This document shows, piece after piece, positions 42,859-52,229 of a stretch of DNA of 64,000 bases. The stretch comes from Nitrospirota bacterium. Lineage in GTDB: Bacteria > Nitrospirota > Thermodesulfovibrionia > Thermodesulfovibrionales > Dissulfurispiraceae. The first letter of the stretch is position 1; each line of letters begins with the position of its first letter. The translations under genes and the position numbers were made by a program. The notes below the pieces were generated by a model, which was not told where the DNA came from, did no database searches, and worked only from the letters and a program-made list of their open reading frames with translations. Location: assembly GCA_021792185.1 (NCBI GenBank), contig JAJYVD010000004.1, positions 22,294 through 86,293 on the forward strand, written 5' to 3'.

Positions 42859-43230
42859 TTATGCGATAGGAAGCCTCCTGACACGATATTCTTTTTCATC
42901 TATTGATACAATCGATCCTTCCGCAAGCTCGATTTCAATTAACGGAAGGACTGATATTAGAAGTCTTGAGACTTTATCCGGTTTGGCATTATCAACACGC
43001 AAAGAAATTACACTCGGCCCGTTAAGTCCGCTTTGAGCGATAATTGCAGAGAAATCCAAGTCCTGTGTAATGATTACAGCCTGTTCTTTATGCGCTAATT
43101 GAATAATCTCTTTATCGGAAGCCGTAGCAGAAAGTTTATCTGTGATGCGGACAACATCATATCCTTTATTTTGGAGTGCCTTAACGGTAAGGGGAGAGAT
43201 ATGAATATCCGCTATGAACTTTAATTTCAT
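42859..43230 (-). CDS. DUF5615 PIN-like toxin
   Basis: A 123-residue Mut7-C/DUF5615 protein. It opens with MKLKFIADIHISP (acidic Asp), and has VITQDLDFSAI and the family spacing to PSVISLRV. Such proteins pair with DUF433 antitoxins, as here: the gene is 5 bp downstream of the DUF433 gene. Likely a ribonuclease toxin. Confidence 0.88.
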   Translation of the reverse strand: MKLKFIADIHISPLTVKALQNKGYDVVRITDKLSATASDKEIIQLAHKEQAVIITQDLDFSAIIAQSGLNGPSVISLRVDNAKPDKVSRLLISVLPLIEIELAEGSIVSIDEKEYRVRRLPIA

Positions 43231-43235
43231 ATCTT

Positions 43236-43475
43236 CTACTCAGCATAAGCAGGGGTAGGATGATGATACTCGCTGGCAAGCCATGCAGCATACTCGATAA
43301 CCTGAAGTATATCGCCTTCTTCAAGTTCAGGATATGCCGTCAAGATTTCTCCATGGCTCATTCCGGAAGCCAGCAGTTTGAGCACAAAAGCAACAGTTAT
43401 ACGCATGCCGCGTATAATAGGCTGCCCCATGCAAACTTCGGGATTGACGGTTATACGATCAAATAGTTTAGCCAT
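43236..43475 (-). CDS. DUF433 antitoxin
   Basis: A 79-residue DUF433 protein, ITVNPEVCMGQPIIRGMRITV followed by a winged-HTH-like segment LLASGMSHGEILTAYPELEEGDI. GGAGG precedes the ATG. It is the DNA-binding antitoxin of the DUF5615 toxin. Confidence 0.9.
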   Translation of the reverse strand: MAKLFDRITVNPEVCMGQPIIRGMRITVAFVLKLLASGMSHGEILTAYPELEEGDILQVIEYAAWLASEYHHPTPAYAE

Positions 43476-43582
43476 GTCAAATCCTCCTTTGGAAGTATTA
43501 TATCAATCCTCATGCCCCAATTGCACAAAAAATCTCCGATTATATCCAAACTAAATCTTCCCCTATTGATTTAGCCGAACTT

Positions 43583-45868
43583 TTATTTTCCTATCCTCTC
43601 CATCAAAAACCTGACCTGCCTGTCTTCAGGGCTTAATCTCATTACCTCTTCGAATGCCTTTTTTGCCTCTGCCTCGTCCCCTTTCTGATAATACATAAGG
43701 CCGAGGGACTTTTGGAGCGTCGAATCCTTCGGGAATTTGTCCGTGCCTTCTTTCAGGTATTTCAGCGCCTTCTCCTCTTCCTTCATCTCCTGATAACAAA
43801 TAGCGATGTAATAATAAACATCAGGCGAAGGCAATGCCTTTAGCGCTTCTTCAAATAATGTAACCGCCTTCCCGTAATTTCGCTGCCTGAAATAATTGCC
43901 TGCTTCGATGACGAATTCTGTTGCCTTTTTCTGCCGTTCTTCCTGATTCATGGATGCGTAAGGATTCGATACGGCATCAACTATCTTTCCTTCCGGGATT
44001 CTGTTGTCATAAACCTTTGATACGGCAATTCCGGCAATCTTCATCTCGTCCGTATTTATCGAACCCAGATAGTTCGCGCCTACCTTTATGTTTTGCTCGG
44101 ATGAAATATTTCTCTGATTGTCGAATATATTGTTATCCTTAATATCTCCGGAAAAACCTTTAAGGACAATGCCGTCTTCGTTCTGAAAGATATTGCTGTT
44201 CATAATCCTCGCGTCCGTCTTTTGAAGTTCTATGCCTGTTTTATTTCCTGAGACAACAGTGTTTCTAATTATTACCGAAGGCGTGCCGGAAACCGCAATG
44301 CCCGTATCGCTGTCCGTAATTACTCCTGAATCCAGCATTCCCTCTGCGTTTTGCAGTAACATCGCGGTAACGGCTCCCTTTATCCTCAAGCCATTTATAG
44401 TGATGCTGCCTCCCTCGACTCTAATGCCTTTCCATTTCTTATTACCCGATGGGATAAACTCAACAGGAGATTCTTTCCCACTTACGACTATTTTGCCGTA
44501 AACAGTCAACGACGAGTTTTCTTCAAACATTATCCTCGTTTCAGGCTCTATGGCAAGAGATAATCCCTTCGGAACTGTCAGCGAATCCTTCACGATGTAA
44601 TTCCCTGCAAGCGCCGTATCCGTTCTGATCTCTCCGCTTAAAAGCACTGGCTCCTTCGATGTAACGGCTGATTTAACGGCATCTACGAGTTCGGATTCAT
44701 TACCCACTTGGTCAACGGCAATCACCCTGTAATAATATGCAATGTTCGGCCTTGCGGTCTTGTCTTCAAACGATGTATGTTCTGTTGCCGAAACCTCAGC
44801 ATATCCGCTCAAAGGCTGTTCGCTCCTTAGTATTTTATATCCCTTTAAATCAGGCACATTTTTCAGGCCTTCCCATGAGATGTCTATCCTGTCCTGAAAC
44901 CCCTTTGCCTTTAAACCTTTCACCTGAGGAGGAGGCGTAGTGTCGAGGGTTGCAAACCCGCTCACATCTACCCACTCGCTTTCATATCCGCCCGGCCTCT
45001 TCAAAGAAGCAACTATAGGCATGTCCTTTGCGTTGTCTCCGGATATCACGAGATATTCGCCCATATATATTCCGGGCTTCGTCTCCTTCATCGGAACGCC
45101 TTTTTTGAAGTTCCCGATGTCAAAGGTGGCGACCAATCCTTTTTCGCCTTCGAGTCCGACTCTTATAATCTTCCCTTTGCCGAAAGGCCCTTCTTTAACA
45201 TTCGTGAGGACTTCCTTAATCGCAGGCCTGTCCTCAACAGCCATGCCTTCGGGGGAGGGGATTTTTTCATTGAATTTATAGGCAAGCTCGTTCACCATCC
45301 TCACCTGCTGAATCTCTCTTATGTTCATTGCGGTAGACACGGCAGTCATTATCAGCCCGATGGGAGAGAGAGGCACGCTGCCTTCGTGATACCTGACTGC
45401 ATCCTTTATCCTGAATACCTCTTTGCCTGTCCGCGTATTTACCATCCAGACCTCGGCCTCGACTCCAAGCTGAGAATAAACGCCTGCATATACCTTTGTG
45501 TAATCCGTAACCCTGCCGTAAATCAGCCCGTCGCAGCCTATGGGTTTGCATATGTCAGCCGGCTTTATATCGAGAATATTTTTACCCGACGATTTTTCGA
45601 GATGGACGATCTTCTCATCAACAATGCTCAATTCTACATCACGATACGGCTTTGAACTGAAGTGGTTGTAAAAAGCCCTTCTCACCTGATTGGCTATGCC
45701 TATCTCCTTTGTCTCGTTCTGAAACGGCATGACCGCAACCGTCCTCGGCATATCGCCTTCAGACACGCTGATTTCAGGCATATCCTTTCTTATCTCCTGC
45801 GAAGGCGGAGCGCAGGAAATCAAGGCTGTCAACATTAAAGCTGTCAGGAATAATTTTTTCGTATTCAT
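43583..45868 (-). CDS. Lipoprotein with GNA1162-like, FN3, beta-helix and TPR domains
   Basis: A 761-residue lipoprotein (lipobox LISC). In order: a GNA1162/DUF799-like domain (about 40-200, AVMPFQNETKEIG, GCDGLIYGRVTDY), a fibronectin III-like domain (about 310-400, PPQVKGLKAKGFQDRIDISWEG), a right-handed beta-helix (about 420-620, repeats such as GIAVSGTPSVIIRNTVVSGN) and C-terminal TPRs (about 655-760). It looks like a large outer-membrane-facing assembly or scaffold protein. A duplicate of its 3' end survives at 42677-42733. The upstream neighbour is a caspase lipoprotein. Function unknown. Confidence 0.82.
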   Translation of the reverse strand: MNTKKLFLTALMLTALISCAPPSQEIRKDMPEISVSEGDMPRTVAVMPFQNETKEIGIANQVRRAFYNHFSSKPYRDVELSIVDEKIVHLEKSSGKNILDIKPADICKPIGCDGLIYGRVTDYTKVYAGVYSQLGVEAEVWMVNTRTGKEVFRIKDAVRYHEGSVPLSPIGLIMTAVSTAMNIREIQQVRMVNELAYKFNEKIPSPEGMAVEDRPAIKEVLTNVKEGPFGKGKIIRVGLEGEKGLVATFDIGNFKKGVPMKETKPGIYMGEYLVISGDNAKDMPIVASLKRPGGYESEWVDVSGFATLDTTPPPQVKGLKAKGFQDRIDISWEGLKNVPDLKGYKILRSEQPLSGYAEVSATEHTSFEDKTARPNIAYYYRVIAVDQVGNESELVDAVKSAVTSKEPVLLSGEIRTDTALAGNYIVKDSLTVPKGLSLAIEPETRIMFEENSSLTVYGKIVVSGKESPVEFIPSGNKKWKGIRVEGGSITINGLRIKGAVTAMLLQNAEGMLDSGVITDSDTGIAVSGTPSVIIRNTVVSGNKTGIELQKTDARIMNSNIFQNEDGIVLKGFSGDIKDNNIFDNQRNISSEQNIKVGANYLGSINTDEMKIAGIAVSKVYDNRIPEGKIVDAVSNPYASMNQEERQKKATEFVIEAGNYFRQRNYGKAVTLFEEALKALPSPDVYYYIAICYQEMKEEEKALKYLKEGTDKFPKDSTLQKSLGLMYYQKGDEAEAKKAFEEVMRLSPEDRQVRFLMERIGK

Positions 45869-45890
45869 AATGATTTTCTCCTAAAGATTA

Positions 45891-47684
45891 TTATCTTATC
45901 TTAGCCATCGGCATGTTGAGCCTATCGCCTATCGCCTCGGACGAAGGAAGCAACACTGGCGTCTGATCTCTGTTAAGTTCAAGAGAAGCCTTCTCAGATA
46001 CATTTGTTTTTACATAATCGTAAAGCTCACCAAGCTCAATCGTGCCGTTTCCATTTTTATCCGCCTCTCCTCTCATACCCCTTAAAAGAAAGTATGTAAA
46101 TAAGCCATGCTTGGCACTGTCATAATCAGAGCTTATCTGACTGCCGGTTGACGCTGCGAGAATATTTATTTTCCCGCTTGCAAGCACAGGATTTTCTATT
46201 GATATTACCAGCGGACGGGCGCCGCTTTTTGTAACGCTTCTGCCTCCGGTGCCCGAGAAGCAGCTATCAAGCATTACGATAACTTCTTTGGCAGAAAGTT
46301 TATTAAGGGATTCATACATCTTTCTTAATGGGTATAGTTTTGATGGGAAATCAGGATGGCCTTCATAAGGAACAATATATGCTTCTTTTCCCTCCATATC
46401 AGGTGCGCCGTGTCCCGCATAATAAACAAAGACCGTTGAATCCTTGCCAACCCTCCTTGGAAGCCAGTCTCCAATGTATGCCTCAAGGTCGCTCTTTGTA
46501 ACAGATGCATCAGTTAATAACTTAATGTTGTTCCTTGGGATACCGCCTACATTTTCCAGATACTTTGCTACGATCTCGGCATCCCTGCTTGCATATTTGA
46601 CGGCAGGAATTGCTTCCTCACGATATTTGCTGATTCCGATTACTAAAGCAAATGCTTCTTTCCTTTCAAAGTTTTTCGTCTTCAATGGGATGTCATCCAC
46701 ATTTATCTCTGAAATAACCTCTACAATTTTTTTAAGCTCTGCCGGCTTCATGGCGACACTTAAGGTTTTCATCTCTGTCGGAGAATACCCTCTGCCCTCT
46801 TTCACTTCTATTGAAAGCTCTGCCGTTGTTATTGGAATCTGCGCAGGCAAAATAGTTTTAAACTCTGCTGTTTTCTTTTCCCCTGCCTTTATATCTCCGA
46901 TAATTTTTCTTTCACCAAGATAACTCAAAAGCGCTTGGTTGCCAGTTAGAGCCACCTGAACATCCTTCGCAAGTCCCTTGCCTTTGTTTTCCACCTCTAT
47001 TTTTAAGATTATTTCCTCCCCGCCTTCAAGAATGCGGTTGTTGTTGGCGTCGCGAAGATGAGAGGCAAAGGAGAGATCTGGAGGCAATATTTGAGGTATA
47101 TCTGGTAGAGGTTGTTCTATAATCTTGGATTCTGAGGTGCGAGGAATTGGTATTTCTTTTTGTGACGTTTTCAGTAAGTTAGCTTTCGCTACTACTGGCT
47201 TGTCCATTTTCTCTAATATCGCCCAATCCTGTTTGTCCTTACCATCTAATGTCTGCCAAGTTTGAACAAGTATGAGTTCCTTATAGTCTGACCTGAATTG
47301 ATATGTATTCTCTCTTACCTCTCCAGACGCTCTCGTGCCCTTAAAATAAAGCTTTCCATCATCTTTAAATTTTGCCTTATATTTTTTAAATCCTGCATTA
47401 AACTTGTGTTTAGGGTCGTCTCCCCATATGCGAATGACAATTGCCTCATCTGGAGAAATTTCCATTACTGCAAGGCAGTTGGCCACATTGCTCGCTTTGT
47501 AATTTCCACACCATAAACCCGAAAACTTAGCAAAGTGTTGCGGTATATCAGGAGTCGGGGGTTTTACGTCTATCTCAGCGATGACTTCTGATGGTATCCC
47601 ATGGCTGTCCATCCATGCTTGCATTCCGGGTGTAGCGCAGGAGCTTATAAATATTAAAATTAAAACAGGGACTAATCTTTTCAT
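45891..47684 (-). CDS. Caspase-like (C14) lipoprotein 2 with CARDB-like and EF-hand-like parts
   Basis: A 597-residue lipoprotein (lipobox SSC, C16). Residues about 45-165 form a small beta domain, about 200-315 a CARDB-like adhesion domain (NRILEGGEEIILKIEVENKGKG). The C14 domain (about 343-590) has H425 in YYAGHGAP and C475 in LDSCFSG. After the catalytic part lies DKNGNGTIELGE, which fits an EF-hand calcium loop. This suggests calcium-controlled activity, as in metacaspases (inference). GGGAGG ribosome site. Confidence 0.9.
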   Translation of the reverse strand: MKRLVPVLILIFISSCATPGMQAWMDSHGIPSEVIAEIDVKPPTPDIPQHFAKFSGLWCGNYKASNVANCLAVMEISPDEAIVIRIWGDDPKHKFNAGFKKYKAKFKDDGKLYFKGTRASGEVRENTYQFRSDYKELILVQTWQTLDGKDKQDWAILEKMDKPVVAKANLLKTSQKEIPIPRTSESKIIEQPLPDIPQILPPDLSFASHLRDANNNRILEGGEEIILKIEVENKGKGLAKDVQVALTGNQALLSYLGERKIIGDIKAGEKKTAEFKTILPAQIPITTAELSIEVKEGRGYSPTEMKTLSVAMKPAELKKIVEVISEINVDDIPLKTKNFERKEAFALVIGISKYREEAIPAVKYASRDAEIVAKYLENVGGIPRNNIKLLTDASVTKSDLEAYIGDWLPRRVGKDSTVFVYYAGHGAPDMEGKEAYIVPYEGHPDFPSKLYPLRKMYESLNKLSAKEVIVMLDSCFSGTGGRSVTKSGARPLVISIENPVLASGKINILAASTGSQISSDYDSAKHGLFTYFLLRGMRGEADKNGNGTIELGELYDYVKTNVSEKASLELNRDQTPVLLPSSEAIGDRLNMPMAKIR

Positions 47685-47709
47685 AAAACACCTCCCGAAA
47701 TCTATTTCC

Positions 47710-48105
47710 TTACTTTTTAATCAATAATTTAATTACTTCGATAAACCGGCATGCTTGTTCAAGCCAATCTTCTACCTGTTCTTTTTCAAAGCTGACAAGT
47801 TCAATATAGTCGCCTCTTTGACGAGCTTCAAAAAGTTCGTCATACAGTTTTCCATGCTCACGACTTACTTTTCCGGATTTGACGAGATGCTGATGGAATG
47901 CAGCCCTTACGCCGGAGTGCTTCTTAAACCGAAGTTTTTCTTGAAGCAAGATTGCGCTGACCGCATAAAAACAAGAATAATAAATTCGGTTCACCGAAAA
48001 GGAAAGACGGCCTGCCTTCAGTTCATCACGGGCTGCGTCAAGAGATTCATGCGATTTTTCAAACCAATATCGGATAAGTTCCTTTAATTCCTCTTTGTTA
48101 CTCAT
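47710..48105 (-). CDS. HEPN-domain toxin
   Basis: A 131-residue all-helical HEPN protein: RYWFEKSHESLDAARDELKAG, then NRIYYSCFYAVSAIL and ARQRGDYIE, where R-x4-6-H/Y-type residues of the HEPN active site would be. It is paired with the nucleotidyltransferase at 48102 by ATGA overlap. HEPN-MNT pairs act as toxin-antitoxin modules in which the nucleotidyltransferase modifies the HEPN RNase. Confidence 0.88.
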   Translation of the reverse strand: MSNKEELKELIRYWFEKSHESLDAARDELKAGRLSFSVNRIYYSCFYAVSAILLQEKLRFKKHSGVRAAFHQHLVKSGKVSREHGKLYDELFEARQRGDYIELVSFEKEQVEDWLEQACRFIEVIKLLIKK

Positions 48106-48434
48106 AAGGAAACCCCTTCCTCTTCAACAAAGGCATGAATAGGAAGAAGAGATAGAGGAGCTTTTTGCCATTCTTCTTCTGAAACAATAAGAGCGCTTAT
48201 GTTACTTTCGTAAGATAGGTTTATATCAGATACCTTATGGACTATCTGCCGCCTTATCTCGTTCGTTACAGGACAGGGGAGCAAAATTAAAAGGTCTAAA
48301 TCTGACTCTGCATCAAAGGTTCCGCTTACCTTTGAACCAAATATTTTGAATTTTGCAGAGGGCCAATCAGTTTTTAAGGCTGCTATAAGTTCATTTAAGG
48401 CAAGTTTTTCATCTTCTGTAAGATTTAACATCAT
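48102..48434 (-). CDS. MNT-type nucleotidyltransferase antitoxin
   Basis: A 110-residue minimal nucleotidyltransferase with the signature GSKVSGTFDAESDLDLLIL (GSxxxG...DxD). It overlaps the HEPN gene by 4 bp. Members AMPylate their HEPN partner. Confidence 0.9.
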   Translation of the reverse strand: MMLNLTEDEKLALNELIAALKTDWPSAKFKIFGSKVSGTFDAESDLDLLILLPCPVTNEIRRQIVHKVSDINLSYESNISALIVSEEEWQKAPLSLLPIHAFVEEEGVSL

Positions 48435-48481
48435 GGCATCCCCTTATCTATTGCTATTTTATCACAAATATTAAGAGAGAT

Positions 48482-48712
48482 TTATCTTTCAACCTCTTTT
48501 ATAAGGGCTTTAAGCTTTTTATCCCTGCCTTCTTTTATAATCTCAACTTTTCCAATCTTTCCCCTGACTGCCGCATAGAGCAAATCCTCTGCAACCTGAT
48601 TGTTAGATACAATGGTGTGGGAGCTTTGCAAAGGGGGGTTGGGGGGATTTTCAGAGGCAAAAGAAATAGTTGCACATAGAACCAAAATGATTGTAAATAA
48701 TATCTTTATCAT
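48482..48712 (-). pseudogene. Internally deleted copy of the DUF4384 gene
   Basis: A 76-residue frame. It keeps the signal peptide and the segment SHTIVSNNQVAEDLLYAAVRGK, like SHTLVSNSQLAEDLVYAAVRGR in the intact gene at 50094, but about 50 residues between these are replaced by NPPNPPLQ and everything after about residue 70 is lost. It overlaps the caspase gene by ATGA, so it may still be translated as a short secreted peptide, though I judge it a remnant. Confidence 0.7.
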
Positions 48713-50034
48713 TTTGCACCCTCAATTAAAATCATTCTGTGCCTTTCTTCTGGCGCAATAAGTTGCGGCAATTGCTCGTTATTGTAGATTTTTCTTGCAA
48801 TGCGCTCCACCTGCGGTTTGATATATTCAAATAATTCCCCTATTTCTATCTTTCCATCTCCATTTGTATCACCTTCGCCTTTTATTCCTTTGAGCATAAA
48901 GTATGTGAAAAGCCCATGTCCCTTTTCTTCATAGGTAGAGCTTATTTGCTCCCCTGATGAAGCAGAAAGGACTGCTGTATTTAATGGAATCGCAGTCTTC
49001 TCCATTGTCATGACCAATGGCCTTGCGCCCTTTGCAAGGACACTTCTACCACCTGCTCCTGAAAAACATGAGTCAAGGGCAACGATGATTTCCTTTGCCT
49101 GAAGTTTGCCAAGATTGTCATAAAGCCTCTTTAAGGAATAGCCCGACGTTGTCAGATAATTGGGGTCCCCATCGTAAGGGACTATGTATGCCTCGCCTTT
49201 TGAAGGGTCAGGCGCTCCATGTCCAGAATAATAAACAACCACCCTGCTGTCTTTCTTAACTTTATTGGGGAGCCATCCTTCGATTGCGGTCTCGATCTTT
49301 GATTTCGTCGCTCTTTCATCAATCACAAACTCAATATTCCTCTCCTGAAATCCCAATGCCTTTAGATAATCCTTCACAACCCCCGCATCGCTCTTTGAAT
49401 AGTCCGATTTAGGAAGGGTTTGATATTTTTCTATGCCGATGACAATGGCAAGGTCATCAGGTCTTGGGTCTGCTTTTACAGCAAGCGGTTCGTCAACATC
49501 GGATTTGATGGTAGAAACAGAAGGCTTTTCAGCAGTGGGAGAAGGGGTTAGCTTTTCATCCTTTGCATAAAGCTTTTTATACTGCTTTTCTTCCGCCTCT
49601 CTGAGCATGCGAGCGATAACCGTAGCACCCCTTTCCTCCGCCATTTTTAAAGGAGTCTCCTTAAAACCATTAAGAACATTAATATCAGCTCCTCGGTCAA
49701 GCAGGAGTTTCACCACATTTGCATTGCCGTTTTTAACCGCATAATGTATAGGTCTCCAGCCAACCGTATCCTTATTAACGTCAGCACCCTTATCAAGTAA
49801 GAGACGCACTATGTCTAAAGAGGCATTATATGCAACTGCCTCAATCAAGGGTGTAACTCCCATCACGTTTTCATTCACATCAACACCTTTGTTCAAAAGG
49901 GCTTCCACCTCTCTGATATCCCCTCCATGTGCCGCTGTCCCCAGTTGCGTGGTGGTTGCACACCCTGTCATCGCCATGCCCACAAGCAGAATACAGATTA
50001 CGCTGATTAAAGAGATTAAATTATGCCTTCTCAT
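48709..50034 (-). CDS. Caspase-like (C14) lipoprotein 3 with ankyrin repeats and EF-hand-like loop
   Basis: A protein of about 441 residues from ATG 50034, a lipoprotein (MTGC). Three to four ankyrin repeats (about 30-150, GVTPLIEAVAYNASLDIVRLLLDKG) precede a C14 domain with H272 in YYSGHGAP and C323 in LDSCFSGAGG. DTNGDGKIEIGE near the end is a canonical EF-hand loop. Ankyrin repeats on an exported protease are unusual and may provide partner binding. It closely resembles the caspase at 50908. Confidence 0.9.
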   Translation of the reverse strand: MRRHNLISLISVICILLVGMAMTGCATTTQLGTAAHGGDIREVEALLNKGVDVNENVMGVTPLIEAVAYNASLDIVRLLLDKGADVNKDTVGWRPIHYAVKNGNANVVKLLLDRGADINVLNGFKETPLKMAEERGATVIARMLREAEEKQYKKLYAKDEKLTPSPTAEKPSVSTIKSDVDEPLAVKADPRPDDLAIVIGIEKYQTLPKSDYSKSDAGVVKDYLKALGFQERNIEFVIDERATKSKIETAIEGWLPNKVKKDSRVVVYYSGHGAPDPSKGEAYIVPYDGDPNYLTTSGYSLKRLYDNLGKLQAKEIIVALDSCFSGAGGRSVLAKGARPLVMTMEKTAIPLNTAVLSASSGEQISSTYEEKGHGLFTYFMLKGIKGEGDTNGDGKIEIGELFEYIKPQVERIARKIYNNEQLPQLIAPEERHRMILIEGAK

Positions 50035-50093
50035 CCCCCACCTCATAAAAAAAGTTCGATTATTTATACACATTTCCAGTGAAAATTACCATT

Positions 50094-50906
50094 CTACCTT
50101 TTAATCGTATAAACCACCGTTGCCTCTGCCCAATCATCCGGCTCAAGCTGATTGAGCCTCTTCACAAGGTCGCTTATCATGCCTGTGGATTTCGCGTCAT
50201 ATATCTTGAACATGCCTTCCTGAAAACCGAGGGGCACAATATCCTCTTTTTCCCTTGTGGCGATGACCTTTATTCTTTCTTCTGCTACATTCCCTTTATA
50301 GTCAGGCAGGAACAGCGCCTTTAACCGGATTGAACTGCCGGCCGGAGGGAATTTATATGCCTTTTCAGCCTTAATAAAATTCTCCTGATTCATTGAATTC
50401 GGCAAAAGCAGTGTAACGGAGCCGTCGGCGGCAACCGAAAAAATATAAACATAACATTCGGTATTTGCCTGATAAAATATTTTTACATCAGATCCTTCTT
50501 TCAGGTCTGCCTTTGACAGAGAAACTTTAAGCGCTATGCCTTTCCCCTTCTCAGGATACACAGGGCTTACAAGGGCTTTAAGCCTGACCCTGTAAAGATT
50601 CCTGTCCCTCTCATCCCAGCCTTTTTTAAGCGTATCCGATTTTTCAATCCTGCCTCTTACGGCAGCATACACCAAATCCTCTGCAAGCTGGCTGTTGGAA
50701 ACGAGGGTGTGAGACCTTATAAAAACGCCCACGGCCTTTTCGATAGCCTTATTCTGGGCGTCCCTCTTTGCCCTGTTCATAACCTCATTAGGCGTGTCGA
50801 TCTCGCTCATATACGCCTCGCCGTCCGCCTCTACCCATACGGACTTTTCAGAGGCAAAAGAAAATACAGGCGTCAAAAATAGGATAATTATCAGAACCTT
50901 TTTCAT
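50094..50906 (-). CDS. FlgT-like N-terminal domain plus DUF4384 exported protein
   Basis: A 270-residue protein with a signal peptide (to FSFA). Residues about 25-115 are FlgT/LPP20-like (NRAKRDAQNKAIEKAVGVFIRSH). Residues about 125-225 match DUF4384 (DLKEGSDVKIFYQANTECYVYIFSVAADGSVTLLLPN). DUF4384 modules often sit beside caspase-like or protein kinase domains. It lies between two ankyrin-caspase genes, 1 bp from the upstream one, so it is a likely partner. Confidence 0.82.
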   Translation of the reverse strand: MKKVLIIILFLTPVFSFASEKSVWVEADGEAYMSEIDTPNEVMNRAKRDAQNKAIEKAVGVFIRSHTLVSNSQLAEDLVYAAVRGRIEKSDTLKKGWDERDRNLYRVRLKALVSPVYPEKGKGIALKVSLSKADLKEGSDVKIFYQANTECYVYIFSVAADGSVTLLLPNSMNQENFIKAEKAYKFPPAGSSIRLKALFLPDYKGNVAEERIKVIATREKEDIVPLGFQEGMFKIYDAKSTGMISDLVKRLNQLEPDDWAEATVVYTIKR

Positions 50907-50907
50907 T

Positions 50908-52215
50908 TCACTCCTTCAAAAATATCCTTTGCTTTTCTTTTGGCACAATGATTTGCGGGGACTGTTCGTTGTTATAATTTTTTCTGGCTATTTTTTCCAC
51001 ATTGGGCTTAATATATTCAAACAATTCTTCAATTTCTATCTTCCCGTCATTATTTGCATCCCCCTCGCCTTTTATTCCTTTCAGCATAAAATAGGTGAAC
51101 AGCCCGTGCCCTTTATCTTCATATGTTGAGCTTATCTGGTCTGCTGACGCTGCGGAAAGGACTGCAATCTTTTGAGGTATCTGCAAACTCTCCATTGCCA
51201 TAACCAATGGTCTTGCTCCTTTTGCTATAACAGACCTTCCACCTGCTCCTGAAAAGCATGAATCAAGGGCTACTATAATCTCTTTTGCCTGAAGTTTTCC
51301 GAGATTGTCATAAAGTCTTTTTAATGAGTATCCTGTTTCAGCAATGAATGATGGATCTCCGTCAAAAGGCACAAGATAGGCATCGCCGGTCTTTGGATTC
51401 GGCGCTCCATGGCCTGAATAGTAGACAAAAACCGTACTGTCCTTTTCCACATTATTTGAAAGCCACTTTTCAAAGTATTTTGTTAAATCACTCATAGATG
51501 CTTTGTCATTAAGAAGTGTTACGACATTTTCCTCTGGATAGCCCATTACTTTTGTGAGATATTCTGTCATTGTCTTTGCATCAGCAGTCGCAAAATCTGC
51601 TTTTGGCAATTTCTGGCGATAACTTTCAATGCCGATGACAATAGCATAGGAGTTTTTGTTGGGTTTTGCCTTTACAGCAGGGAGTTCGTCAACATCGGAT
51701 TTGATGACTATAACTGAGGGAGAAACCTCTTTAGTTATGCTTGGCGTAACAGGCTTGCTACCCTTTTGAGCTTTAAGTATTTTAAGTATTCTAAGACCTG
51801 ATTGTGCATACGGCCTCCCATCTGCTTCTAATTCCGCCATCGCACGATCAGTATCAGCTCCTTTTTCAATAAGAAGTCTAGCTACATTGACATGCCCTCT
51901 AAATGCAGCCCCATAGAGAGGACTATGCCCCCACCCAACATTTACATGAGCCCCACGATCAATAAGAAGGCGAACGGTATCAATATTTTTATCAATCTTC
52001 CCATTTTCTCCAACTGCTGCATATTGCAGCGGGGTCCAGCCATAAGAGTCTTTCTGATTCACATCTGTTCCAGCATTTAAAAATTCAGTAACTCTTTTTA
52101 TATCGCCCTTTTGTGCAGCTTCATGAAACGAAGAAGGAGAATATTCAGCACTTACAGGCCCTGAAACTATGATAATCGCTGCAAGAATTAAAATATGCAC
52201 CGCTAATCTCTTCAT
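50908..52215 (-). CDS. Caspase-like (C14) exported protein 4 with ankyrin repeats and EF-hand-like loop
   Basis: A 435-residue protein with a signal peptide (to VSA) and no lipobox Cys, so it is probably periplasmic. Ankyrin repeats span about 28-130. The C14 domain has H269 in YYSGHGAP and C320 in LDSCFSGAGG. DANNDGKIEIEE fits an EF-hand loop. Paralog of 48709, but soluble, not lipid-anchored. Confidence 0.9.
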   Translation of the reverse strand: MKRLAVHILILAAIIIVSGPVSAEYSPSSFHEAAQKGDIKRVTEFLNAGTDVNQKDSYGWTPLQYAAVGENGKIDKNIDTVRLLIDRGAHVNVGWGHSPLYGAAFRGHVNVARLLIEKGADTDRAMAELEADGRPYAQSGLRILKILKAQKGSKPVTPSITKEVSPSVIVIKSDVDELPAVKAKPNKNSYAIVIGIESYRQKLPKADFATADAKTMTEYLTKVMGYPEENVVTLLNDKASMSDLTKYFEKWLSNNVEKDSTVFVYYSGHGAPNPKTGDAYLVPFDGDPSFIAETGYSLKRLYDNLGKLQAKEIIVALDSCFSGAGGRSVIAKGARPLVMAMESLQIPQKIAVLSAASADQISSTYEDKGHGLFTYFMLKGIKGEGDANNDGKIEIEELFEYIKPNVEKIARKNYNNEQSPQIIVPKEKQRIFLKE

Positions 52216-52229
52216 CCCTCACCTACCCC

